From Allacma fusca (Eukaryota > Arthropoda > Collembola > Symphypleona > Sminthuridae), in assembly GCA_947179485.1 (NCBI GenBank), contig OX359249.1, positions 9,796,001 through 9,860,000 on the forward strand: a stretch of 64,000 bases of DNA, given 5' to 3'. Numbering within the stretch: the first letter of the stretch is position 1; each line of letters begins with the position of its first letter. This document shows positions 1 to 12,632 of the stretch, piece after piece. The notes under the pieces are model-generated. The model was not told the origin of the DNA. It was given only the letters and a program-made list of their open reading frames with translations, and made no database searches. The translations under genes were made by a program, and so were the position numbers.

Positions 1-907
1 CAGCCTTCTTTCCTTCAATTATAACAAGGGGTAATTAGAGAGAGTGTGAGAGAGGGAGAGAGAGAGAGAGCAACCCGGAATGCACTATAGAGAGAAAAGT
101 GATGCGGGATATGGCAGTGGGACGGAGGAGCCATTGAAGAAATAATTGGTGATGGTCTATACGGACTTAGTCTAAGAAGTTAGTCCAATGTTTTGGGGAC
201 ATTCATCATGAGGCCGGAGCGGAGGTTATCGAGTGGCCCAGTGGGACTAAAACACCTTTCGTGTCAGCTTCAGGTTGTCATCGAGCCGCTCCCTTACCTC
301 TTTGAACACCACACCCTGAGCGAGCAGCCAAATATCGTCTCGCGGACTGATTTATTGGAAGATGCGATGAGTCAAGTCAGTTTTTTCCCTTTTCACCTTA
401 CCCCGCAAATCTACTCCTCTTGTCTAATGGCTCTTAAACCCCTATATAATTATGGACTTATGGGCTTGCATAAACTTTTTAGTGAGTTTCATGCCTTTAA
501 CGAGACAGATGAACCGATATCTGAGACCTCTTTTTGTCGGAAACGCTCTTCAAGATGCGATTTTATGTCCACCTCAACTTCAGCCAGGAGTTCCCGTCTC
601 TCACTCTCTACAAGGTCTATATATCCCTCCTTAGAGACACTTAGAGTCCACACATTGTAGACAGGGACGGGGACACTTCTCCGGGGTAAATATACACTCC
701 TTACATACAGGACGTAGCCACAATGTATCATTGTGGCTGAGCATGGATACTTATATTTGAGCTTGACAAACGCTCAATCTACAATGTGAGTGCATATCTT
801 CGTGGATGTAAATGTATGGTACAGGCGTAGGCATAGGTATGTCCAGCCCAGGACATGATCAGGGACGTGTCTTCAACAAGTACAACATCTGTTCCCATAT
901 AAACTGG

Positions 908-912
<5 letters not shown>

Positions 913-948
<36 letters not shown>
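913..948. repeat. (CT)n microsatellite
   Basis: About 18 uninterrupted CT units. The minus-strand frame across it reads as an Arg-Glu run and is an artefact. Confidence 0.97.
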
Positions 949-949
<1 letters not shown>

Positions 950-1680
950 GTATTTCCCAAACAAATATCTTTGGGATAAGTTAGGCATCCGTCCATTAAT
1001 GCTCCTCACATGGAAACAATGTAGACAGGGACGTATGTAGAGGATTTGGGACTGTAGCTCTCAGTGGAAGTGTCGATACACACCTTGTGCATATCTCTTA
1101 TTTAACGTCTTTTCCCCCCTCAGAGCAAGTCTCGTATCTCTATTTTCTACCCGTAAATATAACCATCTTTCCGAGAGCTGACTCGTTCACACAACTACTT
1201 TTCCAGGTTGTAATTGAGATGAAACCATAAACTTTTTTGCCTGCTCTCTTGCAACTTAAGGATCTCTATCTAGGCCCCTAATTGAAACAAGGTGTACACT
1301 CATTTGTCGTCTTACCTTCAGAGATCAGTCTCTCACGGATTTCCCAAGCGAATATCGTCGGATTCTCTCTCTTGTATTGTTCTATTTTTGCAACGACGGT
1401 CGGCGTGGCAACTTTGGGTTTGCTCCCTCCAATTATTCCAGGTGGTCGGAGAGAACCTATTCAGGAACAATTAAAGTCATTAAATAGTCATTAATAATAG
1501 GGCAGTGAGGACGAGCTGAGTTCGTCATCATCAGTATTTTCTCGCGTGAGACCGATTTCATTGATAGATACCGACTTGCGGCTATTTCTTTTACTCTCCC
1601 AATAAAAGACGGAGTGGACTCTCGGCACATTCCTTTTCCCCATAAGCTCTAACCTATAACCAGTAATTCCCACTCAGCCA

Positions 1681-1682
<2 letters not shown>

Positions 1683-1720
<38 letters not shown>
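1683..1720. repeat. (CT)n microsatellite
   Basis: About 19 uninterrupted CT units between ACCACACT and ACCATCAC-like unique sequence. Confidence 0.97.
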
Positions 1721-1722
<2 letters not shown>

Positions 1723-4700
1723 CATCACATCACGCCCACAGTAAATAAATTATCCGTCCATGTCCATGGCAAAGGCTAAGCAAAACCAAACAACAATTCG
1801 TAATTCTTTAGCCAAAAAAAAAATCTACATAATAAATACCTTCCATCCCCCGGCAACATCTGCATACAAGCATTTCGGCACTGTCCTCTAATGCACAAGG
1901 ACTAATGTACTAAATCCAGTAAGCAATGTGCTATTACTGTCAAGTACAGAAAGCTCTCTGGCCAGACAAACTACAAAACACACTCTCCTTTTCTCTCCCC
2001 CCCTGTCATTTTCCTTGTGTCTTTCATTCCATGCTTTTGTCCATGAGAAAAACCTGACTGAAATTGTCCGGTAGAGGAAATAATCTGATGCGTGTCCTTA
2101 TCACAGAGCTATTTGAATTTTTAGTTAGAATTACTCAGACATGATAAGAGTTTGTGTGGGGAAATCAAAGATATTTTCATTATCTGTTTCGAATGTCGCT
2201 TCACTGAATCTGACGTCCCTTAAGTAAAGCAAGGAGATAGACGGAAAGTTGCACTTCAATGGGTACTGACTAGTTAGCATTTTATACAGATAGGAATAAA
2301 ATAGAAGAAGAGCAAAAGGCAGAAGAGACAGAGCCAGGCAGAAGAGTGGAGGGAATGAGGGCCTGGGGCAGAAAATCGTAAAGGTTTACATTGTACAAAG
2401 TACCTCCTTTAATTGAGTGACCACATAAATTATTCCTTCCTGAGTAACATGCTTTGACCATAAATCGAAAACTGTTTCAATGTTTACCCGAACATAAAGA
2501 CTTAGGCTATGAACCCATCAATGCCTCTTCAGCTTTTACACTCCTCACTTTTCCCCGACAAGTCTATATAAATTCCTCCCTCATCTTCCTTGAATTACTT
2601 TCTCGCTCTGGTGATGTAAGACTCGGGCCTATATACATACCTCATTGTGGTGACTTCCACCGTCATATACAAATATAACATGTGCACATATGTATATGTA
2701 GATATGCAGAGCCTTGTACAAATTCCAACTCAAACATTTCAACACCAGTTGAAACTTACGCGTGCCTACTTACTCCTCTAATGTGTAGAGCATACTTGCG
2801 GCACAGCATTCATCCTAGGATATACAATCCCATGTAATTACCTTGACTTTGGCAAGATTACGTACAAGGAACGAAAATACCTCGTTTACCACATATATGC
2901 CAAATCATGAAAAAAAAATTGGATAGAGATGTGAGTGAGTGTGTGCTTGTGCTTGTGCTTACAGTAGTAACTAATTTAAGCAGAATCTGACCACATAAAC
3001 AATGCATGCTTCTTTGAGCCTAGTTATCCTTCATGAAGTGCCTTAATAAAATCCGAGCAGTTACCCAGAGCTGCATATTTCCCTCAAATGTGGAAATAAA
3101 TCCTCTTTATCAGCAAGTCTTCACACAGCTCCTCATAAATCCATGGATGCGAGCAAAAAAAAAAGTTGGCCATAAACAAATAGTTTAATTTGCATGGATT
3201 TTTTTTCCCATTGCGAAATAGCCCTGTGTACAGGTAATTACTCATGGTCAACTGTACCAAGAGAACTAAATGAGCTGATGCCTTCACATGAGTTACTGCT
3301 TCCAAGAACATTGTTCATGATTTCCCGAGCATAAATGACCTCCGACAACCATTACGAAGTTTTCAGTCAAGCTGTAAAATTATATTAACCACCGCTCAAC
3401 TTCCTTCAACAGGCTATTAATTCTCATCTGTGAATCTACACAGGGATCAGACTGTGTGCAAGGATACACTCTGGGAAATTATATATGGAGTATACATATC
3501 CTCGCACAGAGACCATCCAAAAAGGTTATGCAATCCATAGCTTTTGTTCACTACTGTGTAATTTTATACATTTTTTCTAATTTTATGTAGACAAGTTAAG
3601 AGTATCATCTCACACCTCACAAGTCCCATGGGATATGCCTCTCTTGAAATGTGTGTAAACTTCATTTTAAGTAAGTAGCTTAATGGTCTTTCCCTTGAGT
3701 GGAATTAAGTGAGAAAGTACAAGACCTCCAGATTTATCACATTCATAAATTTAGCCCCATACATATGTATTTGTACTATTTGGGGGAGAATAGAGAGAAC
3801 ACGGAAGTATTCATCATAATGATGCTCTCCTCCGTTCACATTTATTTCAAAAGGATGTTGTACTCACACAGACTCACCATAAACATAGACCAAGTACATT
3901 TTAATAAATATTTAACAGCTCTTAAGATCCTCCAAGTTCGTGTTTTACTGCCAAAAATGATGGTTTTAGTGGAAGGGGGGAAACTCAAACCGGTTTCTGT
4001 CGTACTTTATTACAACGACCCAGTGAAATTAGTCGAGATATCACTCACTCCGTCTATCTCTCTCGTCTAATGCTCCTATCCCCTGTCTACCTCTGGAAAT
4101 TGCTTACGGTCCTCTCTCTCTCTCTCTCTCTCTGACTGCATGTAATAAAAATATTACCCGTCTACCTATAATTCCATGTTATTCTCCATTCAGGATGGTT
4201 ATCGACACGAAAATCCTATGTCCCTACAAATACTCCCTGCTTTATTTCTCACAGCATCTAATTGTTATCTCCTCCGGGTAATTAATGATCAGTGATCATG
4301 CCACTTGAGTAGTTACCTCACTTTTGGACTTCTCTCCGTCCCTGTGATTTCAGCCTCTTTCTTCTATAGTTTTCCTTGTACTTGTTTCCTATAGGTAATT
4401 ACTCACTGTATAGTCCCACTTGTAAAGGTATCCCTACATATAAGAGTTGAGTACACACGATTCCCAAAGCCAGACGGGATATTACAGGGATGGAAAAGGA
4501 ACAGTCAGGGAAGGAGAAGATCATTTAATCTCATGTATGATAAGAGATTTTGTAAAAATGTATGCGTAAGTAGCCAATTAGAAAAAAAACCAAGGCTGGT
4601 CATATTATGTACAGTAATAATTGGAAGCCAGTAAATAAGAAGTAATAGGGGATGAATGATTCATTGAATAATATTATTTCGTTGATTATTGACTCCAACC

Positions 4701-5914
4701 AGTCCATAAACTGTTGGAGTATATATCTGAAGCACGGAATTTTCTTCCAAGGAAATTTAATTATGAAAAACTCCTTTTTTCTTGATGAGCATCGTCAGCA
4801 AATGAAGTCGACATGAAATCCCTGGCCACTGGCTACCTACTTACTGGCTACCGTGTGTGTATGACTATAGTGATTGACGTGTAACGTAATAGCTCCTGAT
4901 TTTAACAAAGTCATAGCATAATTGCTTAACTGCGCAGTGAACATTTTCCACCCTTTACTCTCATTGTAAATGGTTATGAACACTCAATAATTATCATTTT
5001 GTCTAAAGTCATGTCAACTCTTGAGAGGATGAGGAAGGAGCAGAAGTGGGAAAAACAAAGGGGAAAACTGGGCTCATTACCCCTGCTTCATTCTATGGAA
5101 TTCTTGTTTCACATAATTCCAATTTTTTTTTCTTCTCATCCCCTCCATTCACTTTTCATGGGCATATCGTTTATGGTAAATATCCCTTGTGACAAATGTC
5201 CCTGCATGGGTACAAGGGAGGGGAAATTAGTTGCTGTTGAGTCGATAGTGAGAGGGAGTGCTTCCTCACAGTTATTGTCTCAGCAAAAACTTTAGTACAG
5301 GAGTGTATATAGGCCCTCAATTTACTATGAGCTATAGAATATTGGACACTACTCCTAAATTCCTTAAGAGCGTAGGTGATGAGGAGAAGAATCAATGAAT
5401 TTTGTGAAGAATTTTTCCTCTCACTAACAACATCTCCATCAGAGTATAAATTTACAGGAAGGGTTACTCAGGACTGAGTCTCAGACTGTAAGCTTGGGTA
5501 ATGAGTTAGTTTGTATATATGGGTAAGTCCGTGATGAAGATTACTACGGGGGAAGGGACAACAAGTTGCTGCATAGATTGACCTCATTTATGTCATTCAT
5601 GAGGATGAGATGAGATGGGGATAGAAAAGCCGAAAAAACCTAACAGACTTCATTCATTCATTGGACCTGTCACTAAAAACCTCCATTACGACTCGTCTGG
5701 CGCTTCTCGTACAGAACATTAGATCATTTTCCTTTTTGTTGTGATTTTGTCTTTTACACCCTCGGTTCTCCTCCTTGAATGAGTAGGTAAAGGAGTTTTT
5801 TTTTCTTCCTTTCTGGAGGAGTGAACTGAAAGCAGAACAGGTAGGAGAAGGCAGACAAGCTTGGAAGACTTGTTCCAAAAAGCACAGAGAGCTGGACCGA
5901 ATGCCGACAGTCAG

Positions 5915-5942
5915 ACACACACACACACACACACACACACAC
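5915..5942. repeat. (AC)n microsatellite
   Basis: About 14 AC units, followed by a looser CACACACAAACAAAC run to about 5960. It lies roughly 190 bp downstream of the donor of the Pax-like exon (minus-strand sense), so inside its intron. Confidence 0.97.
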
Positions 5943-6133
5943 TTTCACACACAAACAAACGAATTCAGACGCAAGCACATAAAAAAAAGTAAAGAAAGAT
6001 GTTGAGACGACGACAGGACAGAGAGCAGACTCAAGTCAACCAAAGCAGGGTAATAAACGTGTATCTTGATTGACATCGACATGACACTCAAATTGGGGAA
6101 ATATGTACACAGTTGAATTACACTTCCACTTAC

Positions 6134-6373
6134 CCAGTAATTTAGAGACAGCTCCTTGCTGTTGAAGCATTTGTTGAGCGAGATCATAGGGTCGGATGCC
6201 GTACCGTAGGGGAGCAACAGGTGACAAATCTAAGAGTCTCGGACTCGGACCTAAATGGGCAGTCGGGTTGCCAAAGGTTAAACCGGGGCCGCCTCCTCCG
6301 CCAAGCCCTCCTCCACCTCCACCTCCACTGGCTTGGGAGTACAAATCCCGTAACTGATGTGGTGTCATCGGAC
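6134..6373 (-). CDS. eyg: Internal exon of an Eyegone/Twin-of-eyegone-like Pax transcription factor
   Basis: The exon spans 80 codons, phase 1 at both ends. It is preceded by TTTGACAG (acceptor) and followed by GTAAGTGG (strong donor) on the minus strand. It opens with GPMTPHQLRDLYSQ, then a Gly tract broken by one Leu (about residues 18-31), then a Pro/Leu linker with GPSPRLLDLSPV. The last 24 residues, at 6135-6206, read GIRPYDLAQQML then QQQGAVSKLLG. These align without gaps to the third helix of the PAI paired subdomain, canonically [23 protein letters not shown]. No ordinary PAI helices precede it. A partial, divergent PAI is the known signature of Eyegone/Toe, nuclear DNA-binding proteins that act in eye and appendage growth mainly through the RED half and homeodomain. 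Those halves should be on a later exon left of this window. Family assignment rests on recalled paired-domain sequence, not a search. Another divergent Pax protein is the main alternative. Confidence 0.78.
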
Positions 6374-8434
6374 CTGTCAAACCAAATCGTACTGCTCAAG
6401 TTAGAGTTTACCCACAACCAGTCCCTCCGCTCACTTATCAACCTCAAATCTAATACACCTCATTTCCTTCCTGGTCTGTAATCAGACCACGTGCGCTCCA
6501 TATTGTATAACTTGTGCCGTACAGTCCTCTAATAATTGTTTACGGCCCTAGAATCTAAATTACTATTGACACTTGATAATCACCATGTAGTTAGCTGGGG
6601 ACTTCGGGTGTGTGTGTATGTATTTTACCATGAAAGATTGGATATATCTAGGAGATATGTATCTTCCCTCAACCTTCCTTATAAGTATCCCCTTCGTACC
6701 TTACTACACTCCTGAGCTCTAGGCTCTTGTTAACATGGATGACTGCCAAAGTGTTTTTGCTGGCGTGGATTCGGTGTGGAGGAGAAAAATATAATATCAA
6801 AGCACCCTCCTACAGCTGGCTACCACCATTCCCATCGTCAGCGACCACTTACTACAGACATAAATTACCATAATATGAGGCAATGGCTCTGTGAGTAATT
6901 ATTAATAACTACGGTATCGTTTTGCTGATTCAATTCAATTTCACTCTCGATGAATTCATTTCAAATTACCGTCCTACAGTGTACGACATATCGTTAGTCC
7001 AATGTTTGTAGTAGTTACTTTTAAGTTTTAGTACTCTCTCTCTCTCTCTCTCTCTCTACACGCACTCCCTCTCTCCCTCCCTCCTCTCCCCAGCCCCTCT
7101 TTACACACCTTGTGCATACTGGTTAGTTATTCTTGACACGAAAGCAACCTTTAGGTGTAGGAGGACGCATTTGTTGACAATACATTTATTCCATGTGAAT
7201 TCGCAATCAGACTTGCACTTGTTTCTTGTATTATGTCTGTCTAGAATCATTATTACTACTAAACCGTATATATGTATCTACTCCTATACATTTGAGTACC
7301 TAGTTCTATATTTTCCTCCCGACTCACTCCGCTCTTTGTGTCCGAACAATGTACACATATGTAGGGATATCTGTAGAAAGCTCCAGCAAAAATATACTTA
7401 GGCTCTGTTATCCATCTGCTCGTATGCTCCTCCAGTTTAAATGGATTAGACAAGACTGGCATGTGGTATTTACAAAATTATGGGTACAAGCATGTACATA
7501 GAGCTTGGAGTAATAATACTTGCTACTACGGCAGTTTAAATTCATTCATATTTATTTGAACTGGGTCAAAAATGCATTTTGAGAGTATCTACTCAAAATA
7601 TGGTGTGGATTTTCATGCCAGGGTCTTAATTTATACTACATTGCAAAAATTGCGCCAGCGTATTCCTTCCTACCTTGTGCCTGCCTTCGTTTTAATTCAC
7701 CCAGAACTACGAAGCCAGGAATCGAAATTTGAATTAGAGTACAAATGATATATTATTGAACATTGTGAAAAAGTAGTTTTTCCATTGGCGTTGATAGGAC
7801 TGATTGACAAACAAGAGTAGGTGTATATATTGACGCTGTTGACAAAAATACGAGCAGGAAATTATGTGTACAAAGTATATAATTTTAATTCCGGGCTGAG
7901 TAAATGTGGAGCTCCTAATTGTAAAGAAAAATGTCGGCGTAAGCGTTGGACCCTCAACTATGCAATTATCCAGTCACTTTGGTTAGCACTCGAGATCCTA
8001 TCTCTTTCTCCATCCCAACACCGGGAATTAGTGAGGACTCCAGTGCCTGTGCAATTACGGCGGCTAATTCCACCTCAAATAATGACCATCTTGTGACTAA
8101 CCGGGATACTCATAGGGAAATATCTATGTAGGGCTATTCCCATGGCCGGCACCCAAAAACCTGAGGGCTATAGACACAAGGAGAGGAGGAAATGGAAGGC
8201 GGTTCCTCAACTCCTCTCCGACTTTCTGTAATTGATTACAAGGACTTCAAGTCGCACCGCTTTTTCCCCCGCTAATCATTACAGACTTGGTTCCTGGACG
8301 GTAGGAATTAGACATGCCGAAGTTTAATAAAACCGATCATTTATTGTCATTTACCATTAATACTGACGACCCCGTTGGGAGCCCCTTCTCTCCCTGGCAT
8401 TCCTCAGCGATTAGCACTAGGAGATATTTGTACT

Positions 8435-8467
8435 GTACATACATATGTATGTATGTATGTATGTACA
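8435..8467. repeat. TATG tetranucleotide array with palindromic end
   Basis: GTACATACATATG is followed by about five TATG units and ends in TACAT. This is the purest example of the ACATATGTA-type motif scattered through the left 46 kb. Confidence 0.9.
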
Positions 8468-9718
8468 TTAGGTGATTTCCACTCGGGGTCTCTGCACACG
8501 TAAGAGAGTTACAGCACTACTAGACTTATCTCCCTCAGAGATAGATACATATAATTGTGGTAGCTATTACAATTTGACAGAACAACTTCACTCACAGGGT
8601 TTGATGCCAGTTTGGACTAATTATGCAGTTTGCCTAGTTGTTGTTGGAATTCGAGGGAGCAGACAAGTGTTCATACATGCGTGTGGATACTGTATGTATG
8701 TAACTAACTGGGTAGAGAATACAGTAGCAGTTTGAGGGAGCAACTCGCAAATTCTTGATTAACTTAAATTCACCTAGGCCAGAATCATGTTACAATTAAT
8801 TCCCCGGGGCTTCACGACAGACAAACAATTAAGTATTAACGCAAGGAAAAAATGCCGAGCTTCCATGTTACACTGCACAAAATATCTGAGGCTTCCAGCT
8901 CAATGTCAGTCAGTGAGTGAGCTTCTGTAAATATGCCTTCAAAAAACATCACCCCAATGTGAACTCCGTCCTCAAGCATGACTACTATACATATAATATC
9001 CCTGCAAGGAAGAAGCTATCAGATTGTAGTCAAACAGAAATTCCTCCCTAGTACTCCTGACGGTCTGGGGTGGTAAAATGTAATTTTGTTTTAAGGTGAA
9101 GGCATAAATAAAAATCCAGACTTGGACTTCCAACAAAAACAATTAAAAGGATAGTGGTCAAATATAAAAAAGTGCATTAATTACCATAGTAATTGCAGGC
9201 TCTAAAAAAGATTTTTATGTGAGAACTGAGACACTTTTAGTTTGGGTCGGTCCGCGAATTTCTTCACATTTCTATTAAAAAATTGTGAAGTGACTCCCAA
9301 AACCCTAGCGAATTTCCCAGAGTTGAGTCCCTATCTGGAGTTTGGATCGGAGATAAATTATACTTGAAAAGGTGACTCAAGCTACGATATGCTCCAATCT
9401 GGTCAAATACGGGGTGCACCATTTTCTCTCCATTTCACAAATGCCCAGATTTTATGACTATGTCAAGGGATGTAGTTACTTCCTGGTACACAAAAATTCA
9501 CAAGATTCAAAAATATGGAGGATATCTTTTGAGAAATAAGTGGACTCTAGGAAATATCTGCAGGAGAGAAGAAATCAATTAGAAAGATAACAATTATACA
9601 ATTTTCCTTCCTTCTCATCATCACGCGAGATAATCTATTAGGCGAGGGGAAGTTCTTGGAAACAGATTTAAAAGCTTACATATTTTTTTTTTCAATCCAT
9701 CGACTCCCTTTAGGAATG

Positions 9719-9720
<2 letters not shown>

Positions 9721-9750
<30 letters not shown>
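9721..9750. repeat. (CA)n microsatellite
   Basis: Fifteen uninterrupted CA units. Confidence 0.97.
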
Positions 9751-9753
<3 letters not shown>

Positions 9754-10440
9754 TCTGCAGTCAACTTCCCTAAAATTTATTTCTTAGGAAAGAGAATGGG
9801 AGAGAGAGGAATGCTTCGTTCATTCATTGGTAATCAATGCAAGTTTAGGAATTTATACAATCAACTCGTTTCTCTCCCAGAAGTCTCTTTTTTTCCTACA
9901 GAATCTTAATATCATGAGACTCTATCACAATTATTGCACTCACTCCCCTGAATTATAATATTTTCATGTAGATTACACCAGCCCAGAGTTGCATGTCTAT
10001 TCGTGAGCAAGCTTTTCAATCAATATAATCATCAAGGAGCAATTCATTCTCCTGATTATCAGCCTCATCAAACCTTGGGCTATTTAAAGGCACCCTGTTG
10101 GCTGGATATGAATTCAAATGAGAAAATAGCTTTTTTCAAATTAAATCATTCATTTCTTTTTTAATAATTTCAAAGAGTACGACTCATTTTGAATTTGAGG
10201 GCTCTTTTGAAAATAAATACATACATGGAGATATCTCTCATTGAAGCATACTGAATAGGATGTCTCCTCAGAAACACCATGGAATGTTTGTGATAACAAG
10301 TTAAGTCTCATTTCCACAAAACGCAGACATTGTACCGGCACACACTGTCATGTTTTAATTATTAATCGATGTTACGTCCGAGCATTTGCATACATTCCAC
10401 GTCTGACTTTTCATCACCATCATCTCACTCTAAAGCAAAC

Positions 10441-10485
10441 ATGACAGGGCTGGATGTTCTCAACGGAAATTTACAGCCCTGTCAT
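10441..10485. repeat. Perfect 12-bp inverted repeat (hairpin)
   Basis: ATGACAGGGCTG at 10441-10452 is exactly complementary to CAGCCCTGTCAT at 10474-10485, with a 21-nt spacer. Pairing stops at both outer flanks. The stem is too short for a typical animal miRNA precursor. A paired protein-binding site or chance are both possible. Confidence 0.7.
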
Positions 10486-12540
10486 TTCGGTAAGCATTCC
10501 TTTTGAATCTCCACTAATTTAATTATTATACGATTGAAAATTTCTGGTACTATTGATTTTTCTTCCTCAAATTTACTCAATTACTAGCAACTAACCAAGT
10601 TGTTTAAACTACTGCCAGATCCTGTCTCATCCCTATTACTGTACCCAGTCGACACATAATTATTACATTCACGTCAACAGAGTTGAACAGAGCCATTCAA
10701 ATAGCTGTATCAAAATAACTTTCAACTGTAGATATCAGAAAATCCTTATGTAATTTCGAGGAGCATTGGAATTCTAAATGTACACTAAAATAATTTCCTG
10801 TGAGGAAGGGAATTCAATTCGTCCTCTCTTCCATGACTCATGGAGAGAGAAATGAAATTAGAATCCCCTTGTTATTACCAATCCCATTGGAGCATTATGT
10901 CATCTGAAGTGAGGACTTTGAATTGGGAATTTGAAAAAACATACCTGCAGAGGTGGGAACGGTTGCACTTGCCGGCAATTGAGAAGGGAATTCCATATCC
11001 CAGCAATGTTGTTTTCTTTGGTCAATCTGTAGCCTACTCGGGCCGGAATTATTTTCCACCACCATCAGCATGAGCAGAACTTCAAACAGAGAATCATATG
11101 GATAATTTAGTCTTCACTATTTAGATCCTCCGTCCAAGTCTCCCAATTTTTACAAAAACAATGAGTGGGTGAACGTGTCAAGGATCCAAATCTTTCGAGT
11201 ACAATTAAATGTCACTGGAGTCTTCACAAGTTCAACAGTTCAAGAAAAAATTGGAACAGTTCCACACTTGGATGAAATCACAACATTGAGGCGAATGATT
11301 GAATTAATACTGATATAATTATACTTTTGATGGGCTCGAAAGTACAGAGTATAATTTCCTTAGGCCGCACTTTTGAATACCACTTTTTTTTTTAAAAAAA
11401 AGGAAACTTTCTATTTTCCCTGTAGAATTTTCCCCTCGTAAACCTTTCGTTTTTGAATCCTTTTTCCGTCACTCTTCAAAATACTCTTGGTTGGTGTTGA
11501 TTGTTGAGGAGGCTGTGCAAGAACTGACAAGGCATGTTTCTTCCCCAGGGAAAGTTGTCACCAGAGAATTTGGATAAATTCGTGGGCGTCTGTATAGTTA
11601 GTTCCTAATTGAGTCCCGCGGTAAGTGTTATCGCATTCCCCCAGTGGTACACTGGGACTTGAGCTTTGGGACACTGGAGAGGGAACTCACTCGAGATATG
11701 GTTACAGTCGGAGCGTTGCACGTTAAGTGTGAGGGAATCGTTGACCAAGGGATGATTAACGGAGTTAGTGGCATAATAATAATAATTATTGGAGAAGAAA
11801 TGATATGAAAAAGTGTGAGTCAAGTTCGAGCTATGGGGCTAGGATGTTATTGTCGTGGGTCTGGCAGATCATGGCACAGCATAGGGAAACGTTAGGATGA
11901 AGGTGAGAACTGAATTGATGATGAGTGAGGAGAAACGCTTGCGTTAAATGTGTTTGAAAGCAATGTGTTCCACCTGCGCCTCATTTACGGAGCAGGTACC
12001 CTCATTTGGCAGCTTACCCTCGCCATTGGTTCGTACCTGCACAAAAGGCCTCTTTTATACGCTAAGTTCCACAAAAGAGGTGTGCTCACCTTAACTACTC
12101 CGGAACGCCCCCGCAGCTCATCTTCACTGCCCAAATCCTTGTCTTCTTCCTATCCAAAGCTCCTCATAATTCTCACGTCTTTTTACGGTTCTTCTAATCT
12201 CCACAAACTCACTCTACTTCCCTCACAGGCTCAGGATTTTCAACATTATTATTACTACGCGATCACCAATGTATTGACTACATGTCTATCTATAATCCAT
12301 CTGCATAATCCTAAATTCCCTTACGTTACGTTACATATATGTATGTACATCCTCCAGGACACTCTTTATAAGGGGATCCCTAAAAAGCAGTCAAAACTTT
12401 CTGTACAAAATCCTATCTTTTTAGGGCACCCCTGCACAATTCCTAAAGTTCAATAAAGATCACTCTTTCACTGTTCGAAAAGTACATGCTGGGTTCCACT
12501 CCTACAAGAAATAGTAGCTCTTATCAGGAGATAAAATTGC

Positions 12541-12632
12541 ATTGTGGTAAACGGGAATATGTCCAAATATGTTTCCCCCGTTGAAGGGAAGGCTCTGGCA
12601 GGGGGGACCCTTATAGGGAGAGTACAATTTAT
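12541..12632 (+). mobile_element. Degenerate relic of the CAGT/TA MITE family
   Basis: GGTAAACGGGAATATGTCCAAAT, then GGCTCTGGCAGGGGGG and a GGGAGAGTACA-like end, line up with the right half of the intact copies at 26395 and 39869. The left end is not recognisable and the final ACTG has decayed. Same orientation as the other copies. Confidence 0.45.

Larger units (their letters stand above)
1..6133. other. Non-coding stretch 3' of the Pax-like exon, probably intron
   Basis: No convincing exon is visible on either strand. On the minus strand this would follow the eyegone-like exon, and the next expected coding segment (RED half of the paired domain, then a homeodomain) is absent, so I infer intron. 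Contents: a GA-rich start (36-70), CT tracts at 913-948, 1683-1720 and 4112-4133, and a CA tract at 5915-5942. Two weak internal matches hint at an old imperfect duplication: TGTAGACAGGGACG at 656 and 1020, and ATTTCCCAARCRAATATC at 952 and 1339. Open frames here (for example 193-660 plus) have random-looking composition and no family features. Confidence 0.6.
6374..12500. other. Non-coding stretch upstream of the Pax-like exon
   Basis: In minus-strand sense this is the intron or 5' flank before the eyegone-like exon. I see no upstream exon with coding composition. It holds a CT tract (7034-7057), a TATG array (8435-8467), a CA tract (9721-9750), a perfect 12-bp inverted repeat (10441-10485) and AATTA-rich sequence throughout. 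The longest open frame, 11950-12456 plus, has chance-like composition and no recognisable domain. Confidence 0.55.

Noticed and set aside
193-660. 155-codon plus-strand frame
   Set aside because: Composition looks random, no domain, no supporting splice sites; likely chance in stop-poor DNA.
779-1009. Minus-strand frame with an Arg-Glu repeat
   Set aside because: Produced by the CT microsatellite; no homology-like features or splice context.
3699-4070. 123-codon plus-strand frame
   Set aside because: No recognisable domain; random-looking residue use.
11950-12456. 168-codon plus-strand frame, one of the longest in the left half
   Set aside because: Rich in Leu/Ser/Tyr without motif or coding bias, next to a decayed MITE; likely chance.
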